A DNA stretch of 64,000 nt. Source: Takashimella koratensis (lineage: Eukaryota; Basidiomycota; Tremellomycetes; Trichosporonales; Tetragoniomycetaceae). How positions within the stretch are numbered: position 1 is the first letter of the stretch; each line of letters opens with the position of its first letter. The DNA is taken from the NCBI GenBank assembly GCA_003116875.1, contig BCKT01000001.1:1669486-1733485 (forward strand), in the 5' to 3' direction. The notes beneath the pieces were generated by a model. It was given only the letters and a program-made list of their open reading frames with translations. It did not search any database and had not been told where the DNA came from. Made by a program: the position numbers and the translations under genes. Below are positions 25,510-37,607 of the stretch, in pieces.

Positions 25510-26303
25510 CGTAGTGGTGGTGAATGCTTCAAGGGAATCGGTCGACGGGCGAGCCGAGCCCTGAAGGGGTGGGTGAATAGGTGGCAGCGGCGATAATTGT
25601 TAGTCGTGCATTGGAGATGAGTAGGGGTCGGGAGTAAGGAAGGAGACGAAAGGAGTGAATGGGTGTATGCATAGGAGTGGGTGTAGAGTGAGATGGAGGT
25701 GGGTTGAGGAGAGGTGGTAGCTGTGAGGAGGGAGGGAGGGAGGGAGGGAGAGGACCAGTGCTAGTTGATATCGAGTGCACTCACCTCTTCGTCTGGGGTT
25801 GCGGTCATTGCCGGCTGCGTGTGTGTGTGCGGGAGGCGACGAGTCCAGGTGCAGGGATATATGCAGTCGTCGCGATCGCTCCAGCGATGGATGGCCAGGA
25901 GAGGTGGGTGAGTGGGTGGGTGGATGGGTGAGTGAGAGAGTGGGTGAAGAAGAGTGCTGACGCTGACGACTGCTGTGCTGGTGGTTAGTGCAAGAGCAAG
26001 AGCAATGTCACACTCTCAGACTGACACGATATCGGCAACGCGGCAACCGCTAGCACTAACTAATGACACTAATCCCATCCATACAAAGTTTCCTAATCCC
26101 CGAGGCCAGCGTCACTACGTCACTAGATGCATCGTCGATCACACACACTGGCCGTCACTACCCGTCTTTATTCCGCCCCCTCCTTAACCCCGCCTGGACA
26201 ACCTCCACTTCTCCCTCCGGTCAACATCTCAGCTAGATATCCATCTCATCCATCCCCACTCCACCCCGGCCCCCGCCCGACCCCACCGCTCACCCGCCTC
26301 GCA
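25510..26303. other. Divergent intergenic region with G-rich arrays
   Basis: Between the starts of GYP7 (-) and the F-box gene (+). Holds a GGGA array at 25730-25748 and a GGGT/GAGT array at about 25900-25940. The 150 bases before the ATG at 26304 are C-rich. No gene. Confidence 0.6.
25730..25748 (+). repeat. (GGGA)n array, G-quadruplex motif
   Basis: Five GGG runs separated by single A bases, matching the consensus for a very stable G-quadruplex. It lies 220 bases upstream of the GYP7 start codon. Confidence 0.8.
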
Positions 26304-28804
26304 ATGGACGACGACCTACATCACCTCGAAGAGGACCTGCGCGCAATCACTATTGACGACGACCGACCTCGTTATCCACCTCTTCGGCTCGACAAGATGT
26401 TCAACCGCGCGACCAACTGGCGCCCTTCCTCTGACTCGGGCTCCACCTCGGCCCCTATCCGACCGCCCAGTCCACCACGCACCTACGTGCCCGTCCTGGC
26501 CTTACCCCGCCCGCTGAAGGACGGCCATGAATTCAGCCCATTAGCGGGTCTCTTCGACTACCCAGAGCTGATACCTGGGATTCTGGAGCCCTTTGAGCGG
26601 CCGGAAGAGCTGGCAGTGTTGGCGAGGGTATGTAAAGAATTTGCAAGGATCGCGAGGAAAAAGTTGTACAATGATATCTGGGTCCGGTCTTGTAAGTGGA
26701 CTAGATTGTCAAAGGGAGATGAAAGAGTGCTGAAAATATCTGTGTATTCCTGACGCCTTGTCTTTTTACATAGGGGAGGACGCTCCAAAGCCCAAAGTGA
26801 GTAACATATTCGCCTACTAGTCTCCCCGTACCCCGCTGATCGCCTACCTCATCACCCAGCTCATCCGGCTCTTCGAAACTCTTCAAGCTCGTCCCGACCT
26901 GTGCAAGCTAGTCCGAAAACTAGGTACGCCCACAAGCCAGACATATGGCCACATCTCTTCGTTTCAATCTTGGCTACACCGTCCCCTGTACTGACTGCTT
27001 CGGGGACTTGTAGACATCCGGTTCTTCCCGCTTGATATGGGTAGCGAGAAGCGATACGAGCTCGAGGACGCGATGCAGACTGCCCTGTCTACGATGGAGA
27101 ACCTCGAACGGGTGGTGTGGACTGTGCGTACTCTTCTCGTCCTCCTGTCCACTTGAAACGCCTTACAACTTTCCAATCTTCCACCAACATCATTACCCAA
27201 GACCCCTCCCACCTATCTGCTCTTTGTCTGACCTTCATCTTCATTACATCTTCACCTGAGGGGCTGATCAAAATCCAGCGAGACAGATCACTCTCCCCCT
27301 CACTGGTCGAGACCCTCGCCTCTCTCCCACACCTACGCCACCTTGAAATCTCGGGTCACTCGTATCGCTACTTTGACCCGCTAGTGCTCAGCCGCATGCC
27401 CGAGCTCGAGGACCTCAGGATCATGATGCCTGACGCAACGTTTAGAGACGCTCTGAGGCCGTTGGTTGCTGCACTTGCGGAGAGGCCCAGGGGAGGGCTG
27501 AAAGGGTTGGGGATCATGTGTCGGGTAAGTGGGGACTAGTTGTGTCTGTCTCTGTCTCTGTGTCTGTGTCTGTCACCCATATGTTCTACACCTACTCTAA
27601 TCTCTGTCATCTCGCTGACAAACCCTCTCAGAGCTCTCCCCTGATCGACGACAAACTCATACGCGACCTCGCTCCCAACCTATGTTCATTACGCCGTCTC
27701 CAGCTAATCGGATGTATCCGACTTACCCGAGCGGGTGTATTTGATTTATTAAGAGAGACGCATGAGTTGGAGGAGTTGAGTATTGATGCGTTACCTCACT
27801 CTGTAAGTTTTCATTTCCTGTACTCATCTCTCAGTCTTATCTCTTTCTTTTCACATCTTCCTCTCTCTTCTCTTTCGCCCCTCTTTCTCTGCATTTTACC
27901 TGTAGATATCACAGCTAACCCTTTACAGGACCTAGACGACCTCTCTTCCTCCCCTCCACTGCCTAATCTCCACACACTCGCACTCACATTCACTGCACCT
28001 GGCAAGACGGTTCTCTCACCCTCCGAGATCCCACGACTTCCTTACTTCCCGTCTCTACGCGCCCTCGACCTTACCCTGTCGGGTACAAAGAGGTTCCTCC
28101 CGACCCCTTGTTTCTTTACACTGGCGGATCAAGTGGATCTAGGTCGATTAAGTCGGATTTCCATGTTGAACCTGGTTATTGGCACTGAAGTGCTCGATCA
28201 TCTTTTGTCCTTGGCTTCAGACTCGCCTCTTACCCATTCACATACCGCTCCAATCAACGACCAGACCGCCGACACCACAATCAACGAGGACAACTGGACT
28301 CCCTCATCGTCCACTTCTCCACCTACCGCACCTCAACCGACTTTGTCCGAGTTATACATAAGCGTGAACACCAAACGAGTCCTTCTCGACTCTCAAGCCC
28401 TCGACCATGCACACAACCTCCAAGTCCTGCATGTGAACGCGCCTGAGCCATGGGGTCCGCGGTCAGATGATTTGGCCGAGTTTGCACAAAGGGCCAAGGG
28501 GCTGGAACAGGTCGGGGCGCTGAACAGGGTCTATGAGGTGCACAGGCGGACGGTCAGGGTGAGGGTAGGGCAGGAAGGGCAGGAAGGGAAGGGTAAGGTC
28601 GGGTTGGAGGGGATGTGTACAGGCGAGGAAGGGGTGGTGGCTGGTGAGGTAACAGAGGCAATAGGTAGCAAGGGGAAGGCACAAGAAGGGGAGGAATTGA
28701 TCGAGGAGGGGAAGCAAGAAGAGGTTAAATTCGAGAACGTGGTGGAGCTCAGTAGGTGGTCAAAGACCACCATCCCCAACTACTTTCAGATCTGGCGGGC
28801 TTGA
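26304..28804 (+). CDS. F-box/leucine-rich-repeat-like protein
   Basis: Probable substrate adaptor of an SCF ubiquitin ligase. The ATG at 26304 gives an acidic N-terminus (MDDDLHHLEEDL). An F-box-like helix pair lies at about 26560-26695: LIPGILEPFERPEELAVLARVCKEFARIARKKLYNDIWV. Later exons hold irregular leucine-rich repeats: LASLPHLRHLEISG, MPELEDLRIMM, LAPNLCSLRRLQLIGCIRLTRAGV, LRETHELEELSIDALP, FPSLRALDLTLSG and LSELYISVN. The last 90 residues are charged, Gly/Glu-rich and end KTTIPNYFQIWRA; the stop is TGA at 28802-28804. About seven introns. The F-box is weak by eye, so the label is tentative; the repeats are clearer. Such proteins are numerous and fast-evolving in basidiomycetes. Confidence 0.75.
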
Positions 28805-29009
28805 TCGCGGGGGAAAGTAAGGTGAACCGAGTAAGGCAGCAGCAGTCAGACACATAGACTATACTAGACACCGGTGACGAGTTGTACATTTACTTAGGCA
28901 GACCGCTTGGGACTTCTTGTCGTTTCTTTTTTTTTTTGCTCATTGACTTTTATGTACACTGATATGCATAGATGCTTGAGATAAGACTCCCTTTCTCATC
29001 CCTTTTCTC

Positions 29010-32000
29010 TCAATCATCCTCTTCAATAGCGTCGTCTCCCTTTGCCCCACCTTCCTCTCCCTTCTCCTCATCCTCCTCCTCGTCCTCGTCATCATCATCA
29101 TCATCATCATCCGACATATCATACGACAATCCACCTGCACCTTCCTCTTCGCCTCTCTGTGCCGCCCAGGCCTGAGCTGCCTGGAAGAACTTGAACGTAG
29201 CTGGGTTGGCGTCCCTTTCATCATCTGGGAACGCCAAGTCCCAGTACTCTTCTAGTGCTCCTGACCCATCTTCACTCTTTCTCCACCTCTTGCGCGTTTG
29301 AGGCTTCATAGCGCGTACACGCTCAAGATCAGCATCGGACCCGTGCTCAGATTCAAATGTCTCCCAAGCTTCCAGCAAAAGAGCGCGGTCTTCCTTTTCA
29401 CCACGAGATCGGAGATCTTTGTAGCCACGAGCAAAGACGTCTCGAGCCATCTCCGGGTCCCCGGTCTCGCCTTCGATCTCGTTGCCGTCTTCGTCTTCGC
29501 CTCCGCCCAACGTCGAGACCTCCAACAACGCGTACGAGATGTACACCTGGAAAGCATTAGAAAGTTAACCTCATAATCTCGCTCAACTCTAAGCCACCAC
29601 CTCTTCCTTCCAATTCCCTCTGGCACCTTTCTCTGCCCCACCCCTTGCCCTTATCCCAAGCCCGATAAACCGCACATAGACTCACCTTGTAATGTCCCGT
29701 ACGTTCCAACAAACGCTCATACAAATGCCTCGCTCGTTCTCTCTCTCCTTCTCCAGCCTCGAAATCGATATACGCTTTCCATACGAGCTCAGGCATATCG
29801 AGTTCTTGCTGAACCGCAAGTTCAAAGATACCGCGTACGCGTTCAAAGTCTTCGACAGCTGATTCAACTTGGGTCCACTGGATCCATGCCGAGCTCAAGG
29901 ATGGGTCAAACTGGGGAATGAGTCAGTACATGTTCTGTTTATGTCACTTGGCAGAGTCGTGTCCGTCCTTCTCTCATCGCGGCATCTTCGATGACTCCAG
30001 TCTATTTTCCCGTCTCTCTTCTCTCTTCCCACATCTGCTCTCTCCGGTAGTAACAAATCTCGGACCTCCGATCCTTGCAGACTCACCGTGAGGAACTTCT
30101 CATACAACCTCCGAACTCGATCAAACTCTCTCAACCGCATCTCGAGCTCGATATAACCCGAGAACAGCTTGGGTTTGGGGCACATGCCAATTGCTGCTCC
30201 TAGGACTTTACGAGCTGCGTTGACGTCGACTTGTCGGATCTCGAAAAACGCGTATGCGAGCCAGAGCTAGAGGTAGAGTTAGCGCGTGTCCCAGGTCAGA
30301 AAGGCAATAAATCGCGTTGTGAAGAGATGTGTAATATGTCTCTGTCTGGATTCACAATATTCGTAGATCTCGAGTTGGGAAAGAAAGACAAAACTTACCT
30401 TGGCAAATGTAAACACCTTGTGCGGGACGAGCTTGATCGCGGCTTTATAGACATCTCGAGCACGATCCATATCCTGTGTATCGATCTCCTCAAACGCGGC
30501 GTATTGCATCCACACTAAGGGGAATCAGCGTCAGCGTCATGATCTCGGATCCTTCAAACATCCATTAAAACTCACAGTACTGCAATATGAAGAAGCCCAT
30601 TGATCAATTGTCAGTATCAAGCCTCTATATACCTTCTGAGCGACCACTATACGCACGATATATCGCCTCCAGAACCTGCAACCTGTCAGTTCAAATCCTC
30701 TCAACACCCAATTCCGCCCACTCATCTACTTCTAAACCTTTTTTGCATTCTGCTCCTTATGCCTGCCGCCTCGATCCTTGACTCACCTCTTCTCCGTCGC
30801 GGGCGGTACGTTCGCCACTGCACGTTCATACACTTCTCTAACTCTTGCCGGGTCCGCATCCTCCCCTTCCTCCTTCTCAGACCTATACGCGTCCTCCTCC
30901 AATCGAGCAAGTGAGAACCAGGCATCATAGTTGGTTCCATCGTACGCAATCTCTTCTTCATATTGTATCCGCCGTTTACCAAGGACGGTAAGTTCGATTC
31001 CAGCGCGGTCGCCGTCTACGGATTACACCCAGATAAGAATGTCAGTGTTAAGTACAAGATGGAGGGGAAGAAAGGATTACGGGCTCACGTTGTTTCTCAA
31101 ACTTGGTGTACGCAGAGTAGACTGGGGATGTTAGTCGATGCTCGCCTCACAAAGGGATGATTTGTTTGCGCGCTCATTCGTAAGGTTTACTTACGATTTG
31201 CCGACTTGGACCTCGGGAGACGAGCGAGCGCAAACTAGTCATCGTCAACCTGCGTAATTGCGCTACCGTCCGCACCCCCACTCACTTTGTAGATCACACG
31301 AGCCCGCTCAAACTCCTTCAACCTTGTCTCCATCCTCGCGAAAGCACCAAACACTTGCTACACCTTGTCAGCCTATGGCCCAACACACGGAACACTGGCA
31401 TCTAACCTAGCAGTCTCCATCATGCTGGATGTCATCACTTACCTGGGCCTTCTCGACTTGTTCCTCTTCGTCGCCGAAGAATTCGAGGGCGGTCTGGAAC
31501 ACCTCCCTTGCCTTGTCTATAAACAAGTGGTTAGCTATACCATCCTCAACCACATTCCCATGCACCTGGGATACTCCAGTATGTCCACAAGCAATCTCCA
31601 CCGCCACATTCAATCTACTCACCTGGTTTCCCCCTATCTTCCTCAAACTTTGCCCAAGTCACCCAATTCTTCGGAACGGGTCTACACCCAATCCACCGTT
31701 CGTAAATCTCACTCGCTCTCTCTAGTTCATTGTACCTCTCCTCAAGCTTGATATAGCTCTGCCAGGCTCTGTCGTTGGGTTCCCATTGCATCCATCGTTC
31801 AAAGATTTGACGGGCACCAGGGATGTTGAGAAGGAGTTCTTCGAGGTAGACGTATTTGTACCAGATCTGGGAAGTGGACGTTAGTATGTGGGTCGAGAAA
31901 GATAAAGGTTCAAAAGTCTGGTGTCTGTGTCTGGATTTGGCGATTTCTGAGAGAGAAAGAACGGGTGGAAGAGGGTAGAGACATACCGCATCCACACGAG

Positions 32001-32903
32001 GGAGAAGGGTAACAGCCCTATCGAACAAGTTTCGACTATGATTAATGTTTCGCGCCTTGAGCTCCATATCGGTGTACTTGGTCTGTAGTCACGTTCCAGT
32101 GTCAGTAGCAGTCTGGACAAGATAGGACGCGAGCCATCGACCTTGGCCAAGTCTTGAAGAATTTACTCACCCAGATGTCGACCGATCGAGGGTCGATATC
32201 GAGCGCTCGCTCGAATACTGACCGAGCACTGGTCCATCGTCAGGTCCGTCTTCTCTACCCCACAACTCTGCTTCCACCTCCCTATCTCTCTCCGTCACTC
32301 TCCGCCTCTCTCCATCGAAGCCTCTTGCCATAGTGATCAAGACCCCAACTCACCGCTCGTACTCGTTCTGGCTCGCTTCCCATTGCGCATATGTGATCCA
32401 AGCTAGACAAAACCATATCAGCTGTCTCCTCTTACACGAATCCCCAGCCGACCTATCGTCCACAACTCTCGCCCGCCACCTTGCCTAAGCCTTCATCCAA
32501 ACCCTTGCCTACTCACTTCTGATACTGTCGCGAGAGTACCTGATCCTTCCTTCAAACTCGGTCCGCTTCCGACCCTGAAACTCTGACAGTTCCTCGAGAT
32601 CCTCGATTCGCTGTTTGGGCGCTTTGATCACTGCTTCTTGACGATCGTGTGCCTCACGAAGGATTTGCTCGGCTGTGATCTGTGGAAAAAATGCGTAGTG
32701 AGTGTGTGAATAGCGAGTAAAGATAAGATGAGGTTGGTGAGAAGAGAGGAGACGATGGACAGAGAGGGTGGACAGGAGTTGAGATGAGGGAAGGGTGGAG
32801 AAAAGGGAGGTGTGGGAAGAGAGCGCAGACGTACTTGAACAGCAGCGGGCGCGCGGTTCTTCACCCGCGGTGCACGGTCTCGGGCGTCCCTCCTCGCAGC
32901 CAT
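29010..32903 (-). CDS. CLF1: Pre-mRNA splicing factor CLF1 (crooked neck/SYF3), HAT repeats
   Basis: Scaffold of the Prp19-associated (NineTeen) complex in the spliceosome. The ATG at 32903 starts [20 protein letters not shown], followed by [15 protein letters not shown] and the first repeats ([25 protein letters not shown]). The protein is built almost wholly of half-TPR (HAT) repeats, for example [55 protein letters not shown] and [20 protein letters not shown]. The C-terminus is acidic: [18 protein letters not shown], encoded by an imperfect TCA/TCG tract at about 29075-29115, and ends IEEDD with TGA at 29010-29012. About 740 residues, the usual length for CLF1. More than ten introns. Convergent with the F-box gene, only 205 bases apart. 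Confidence 0.95.
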
Positions 32904-33499
32904 TATGGTTGATGAGATCGGTGAGGATGGGTCAAGATGGATGGTTGAGACGAAAGGTGAAGTCCGAGGTCAAATGCAAAGGGTGCGTGTAGGGTGCCTT
33001 GCTGGGATGAACGCTGGGTCGGCGTTTTTAGCAAAATGGTGGCAAAGTGGCAGGCAGGCGGAAGTTGTTGCAAGAATCAACAAAGGGTCAGATTGGGAGA
33101 CTTGAGAACTGGTCTGTACGCATGCATCTATGTCGGGGGACCGTGGTGTGGGAGAGAAGGGGAGACCGTGTTGGGCTCTGTATATTGCCCATATCCAGGT
33201 TGTCTCGTTGTTGTATCCAAAATCCTAACCCGGGCAGCTGGATAAAAGCGGGCGGACGGTAAATGATCGTTGAAGGCCAGCCATTTGTATCCTTGAGATA
33301 GATAGAGACTGTTCGTGCATGATATACATGATCTATGTCATACCGGGCAACGTATGGAGGAAGAGCGGGAAAGGTAGAGCGAAGAAAGGGGGACGATGAA
33401 CATGAAATGTAACAGAAAGAAGGGCCAGCCAGGCGATTACTAGTACAACAAACCACACCACCTCTCCGAAGCCCTTACTCAACCCCAACCTACTACGGT
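32904..33499. other. Intergenic between tandem RLP24 and CLF1
   Basis: CLF1 leader and RLP24 3' region on the minus strand. No family-like coding sequence in either strand. Confidence 0.5.
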
Positions 33500-34597
33500 T
33501 TAGTCCACGTTGATACCCATCCCCATCCCACCTCCAGAAGCAGGAACGAGTCGACTCTCCCTGTCCTTGCCCGTCTTCTTCCCGCCCTTCTTTGCCTGGA
33601 TCTGCTGCCGCGCCATCTCTTTCCTGCCCGCGGCACGGACGAGAATCTTCTCGCGAACCTTGGCCGTGTCGGTAACGGAGGAAGGGGTGGCGCGGGTAGA
33701 TGTACGGGGCTGGACGAGTTCGATGTGGCGCTCGACATCGGCAGATGCGGCGGCGAGGTCCTTGATCGGGTTCTCGGACATGCTAAGAAGGGTTAGCAGG
33801 GTCAAGGGGGGTACGTTCGAGACACGGGGAAGCCAGTAACCAGCAAAGAGCTGGCCACGAACAAGTGACAGGTAGATAGGAACAATGGCAGGACAAGACA
33901 CGATCCTCATGAAAAGCATGGGTGGTGATGTACACTGCCGGCGTGGAGGGAAACAAACAGCATGAACACCGACATACCGGTTCTTCCAGAAAGCGCGCTC
34001 GCGCTTGACTCGGATCTGCTGGACCCGCTTCATCGCCTCGAGCGTGGTCGCCACCAACTCGCGGTCGTATCGGACCGGGACGTTGCGGCGTTTCTCAAAC
34101 TCGTAAGTAGAGTCCTGCGATTAGAATCAGTGATGGTCGAGGATGAGTTGGATGACAGATAGTAATGGCTTGGACTGGCTCTTCCTCTTAAGGCCCCCGG
34201 GTTGGTCATAACACTGGCTGGTGTCGCCAGGTACAGTTCCATGACCAGCGGACAAACGCCTGTCCGCCATCCACAACCGCACACGACCACCTCCCAACTC
34301 CCACCTATAACAAGGGACAAATTGCCACCGACCACCATGCTAATCTCTCTTCATGCGCCCATCCGGCAGCTCTGCTACCAACAATTGCAATATTCAACTC
34401 ACCACGACCATCTCTTTGCCGTTTGCCTTTCGGAACGCCTTTGTCCATCGAACTTTACGTGGGTTCCTCTTCATCTTGAAGTTTTTATGACACTTGGATC
34501 CGCAGAATCGGAATGTCTTGGCGTCGTTACGGACGAACATGGTCCCGTGGCCCGGGTAGACGGGGCAGGAGCAAAAGTAGCAAGGCGAAATCCTCAT
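33500..34597 (-). CDS. RLP24: 60S biogenesis factor RLP24 (eL24-like)
   Basis: Placeholder for ribosomal protein eL24 on pre-60S particles; its release by the AAA ATPase Drg1/Afg2 starts cytoplasmic maturation. The start ATG at 34597 gives [18 protein letters not shown], with the zinc-binding cysteines CxxC and, after [21 protein letters not shown], the second pair. The block [20 protein letters not shown], then [18 protein letters not shown], separates it from true eL24. The central helix [21 protein letters not shown] is basic. A last exon adds [23 protein letters not shown] and a basic tail ending GMGINVD, stop TAA at 33500-33502. Two introns. Length about 200 residues, as expected. Confidence in the RLP24 rather than eL24 assignment is high. 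Confidence 0.94.
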
Positions 34598-35458
34598 GGC
34601 GAACGGGTGGCTGGGTGTGGTCGGGAGGGATTAGGGGGTTAAAAGAAAATGGAGGTGAGGATGCGGTGAGAGTTGGCCGCGAAGGTTGGTTAGTGAGCGA
34701 GGAGAGACTGGCCAAAAAAAAAAAACGAAGATTTGCAGCGAGGGTAGGGTGGGCGGTCTCGAGACCGGGGTGCCACGTGACATGCACGAGGCGAGGGCCA
34801 GGGTGACGGAGATATGCGAGGTGTGGGTGTGGCATTGGATGATAGATGGGGGGAGCAGACAAGGAGGGTATGGCTATTGGTCCCTGAGACATTGCCCTGG
34901 CCGTGCTGCTGGATGCGGATGCGGTCGGGACGTGAACGTGTCGCCTACTCTCACCACCCTCTCTTCCTCACCAACAACCAACCACCCGCTCACCACCACC
35001 ACCCCTCCCCNNNNNNNNNNNNNNNNNNNNNNNNNNNNNNNNNNNNNNNNNNNNNNNNNNNNNNNNNNNNNNNNNNNNNNNNNNNNNNNNNNNNNNNNNN
35101 NNNNNNNNNNNNNNNNNNNNNNNNNNNNNNNNNNNNNNNNNNNNNNNNNNNNNNNNNNNNNNNNNNNNNNNNNNNNNNNNNNNNNNNNNNNNNNNNNNNN
35201 NNNNNNNNNCCTCCCCTCACCTCCCCTCCCTCTTCCCACTACACCCCTCTCCCCGCCCCACCTCACCACCTCACCACCTCACCACGTTCGACTCGTGTCA
35301 TATCCACCATCTCGAGCTCGTACTCTACTTACTGGTCCCCTAACCCCCTCTCACTCCCCTTCTCTACGCGTCTCAACCACTCCTCCCTCTCACTCCCTAC
35401 CCATCCCGCTCCCCCGACCCTTCCTGCTCACCGCACACCCCGCCCATGCTGACCTACT
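34598..35458. other. Divergent intergenic region with assembly gap
   Basis: Between RLP24 (-) and the GDP-mannose pyrophosphorylase gene (+). It becomes strongly C-rich on both sides of the gap at 35011-35209. The first exon of the downstream gene (ATG plus one or two codons) is not visible and may be in the gap. Confidence 0.6.
35011..35209. other. Assembly gap (199 N)
   Basis: Run of N flanked by CCACCCCTCCCC on the left and CCTCCCCTCACC on the right. Confidence 0.99.
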
Positions 35459-35464
35459 CTGCAC

Positions 35465-37607
35465 GCGTTAATTCTCGTCGGCGGTTTTGGTACCCGTCTC
35501 AGGCCTCTTACTGTATGTTTTGAGCATCTCTCTCCGGGCTCTTCTTCACCTGTCCCCTCACAGCCACGGCACCCCCACGCGCACGCGTTCTCAGACTATC
35601 CTCTCCCGCTGGAAGCAAGTTTCTAACTCGTGCTGACCCCACCTTAGCTCTCGTGGCCCAAGCCCCTCGTCGAGTTCTGCAACAAGGTGAGTCTCATCGC
35701 GCACTGTCGTCTCAATCCTACGTTCCTCATTGATCCAGAGCTGACATTCGCCAGGCTATGATGTGAGCTCCGAGACCCTGTTGCCAAAGTCCACCCCTCG
35801 GCCGATGTAGGTAGAAACCCACTGACCCCTGGCAGCTTGCACCAGATCGACGCCCTCGTCAAGGTGAGCACTTTCTTTCACATTCTCAGCTGCCATCGAT
35901 CGACGTTTCCGTGAGCAACAACTGACTCATATTTCAGGCCGGCGTCAAGGACATTGTCCTCGCTGTCAACTACCGTCCCGAGGTCATGGTTTCCGTCTTG
36001 AAGAAGACTGAAGAGGAGTACGGTATCACCATCAACTTCAGCGTTGAGACTGAGCCCCTCGGTACCGGTGAGTCTTGTCTCTCAGCTTTGCATCTTGTAT
36101 CGTTGAGCAGCGTCGTGATCTCCGCGCGCTCCAACCGCAACTAGCAGCCGCGTTCCCAGCGCGTTAGACCTTGCTAACACCTCACAGCTGGTCCCCTCGC
36201 CCTCGCCCGCGAGATCCTCGCCAAGGACGACTCGCCCTTCTTCGTCCTCAACTCGGACGTCACCTGCGCTTACCCCTTCGAGGCCTTCCGGTGAGTCCCT
36301 TTTCTGAGGCCCGGCTTTCTCATGCCTGAACCAACCACGCCCCATCCTTCCACCCTTGCTGATCCCTTTCTCAGCGACTTCCACCTTGCCCACGGCTGCG
36401 AGGGTTCCATCATGGTGAGCAGCAATGATCAATCACAATCAAACCCCTGATTTAACCCCCGCAACCCTGCTGAACCCGCTGCGCAGGTCACCAAGGTCGC
36501 CGAGCCGTCCGCGTACGGTGTTGTCGTCACCAAGCCCGGTTCGACCGTCATTGACCGCTTCGTTGAGAAGCCGGTCGAGTTTGTTGGTAACCGCATCAAC
36601 GCCGGTATCTACATGTTCAACCCGTCCATCCTTGACCGCATTGAGGTGAGTGAATGTTCATTTCTGTTGTTGAACCTGATCGGGCATTGATTGAGTGATG
36701 CTAACGCAACTTACCCGACTGAACAGCTCCGACCCACCTCTATCGAGAAGGAGATCTTCCCCCTCATCGCTGCCGACCAGCAGCTCCACTCGTTCGACCT
36801 CCAGGGCTTCTGGATGGACGTCGGTCAGCCCAAGGACTACATCACCGGTGAGTCGGATGCTGCGTGCTCAATTGCAGATTCGCTGACCCGTCTTCGTTCA
36901 GGTACCTGCCTCTACCTCTCGCACCTCACGTCGCAGCACTCCCCGCTCCTTGCCGACCCCGCGAAGAACAAGTGGGTCTACGGTGGCAACGTCCTCGTCG
37001 ACCCGGTAAGTTTTGCGTCCCCTTGTCTTCGGTCGTCGGCAATATCCTCGTGGCCAGTGGACAGAAGCACGTGCTGACAATCTGTAGACCGCCGATATCG
37101 ACCCGACCGCTGTCATTGGCCCCAACGTCGTCATTGGCCCCGGTGCCAAGATTGGCCCGGGTGTTCGTCTCCAGCGCTGTGTCATCCTCTCCAACGCGAC
37201 GATCCGTGATCACGCGTGGATCGCGTCTTCGATCATTGGCTGGAACAGCACCGTCGGACGCTGGGTGAGTACAGATCCTAGCACAGCCTAAGACCTGGGT
37301 CTCGTAAGCATTGGGTTTGTAGCTAACGTGGAACAACGTGCAGTGCCGCGTTGAGAACATTACCGTTCTTGGTGACGATGTCACGATCAAGGACGAGCTT
37401 TACGTCAACGGTGCTTCGGTCTTGCCCCACAAGAGCGTGAGTTGTGTCATCATGGTCTGTGGAGCTGCTACTAATCTACCTGCTCCTTATAGATTTCCGC
37501 CAGCATCCCCGCGCCCCGTATCGTCATGTGTAAGTTGGCCTCGACTCGACCCCAGAGATTTGGCGAGTTCAACATACTGACACTCTCTTCTTTTCCCGTG
37601 ATCAGAA
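35465..37607 (+). CDS. PSA1: Mannose-1-phosphate guanylyltransferase (GDP-mannose pyrophosphorylase)
   Basis: Makes GDP-mannose from GTP and mannose-1-phosphate in the cytosol, the donor for N- and O-mannosylation, GPI anchors and capsule/cell-wall mannan. Visible sequence starts [16 protein letters not shown] at 35465, the nucleotide-binding signature; the preceding Met-Lys codons are missing. Then [84 protein letters not shown], and the C-terminal left-handed beta-helix hexapeptides ([19 protein letters not shown]). It ends APRIVM, with a stop codon apparently split by an intron (T at 37529, AA at 37606-37607). About ten introns. Length about 364 residues, as in yeast Psa1. The 5' end is incomplete. 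Confidence 0.95.
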
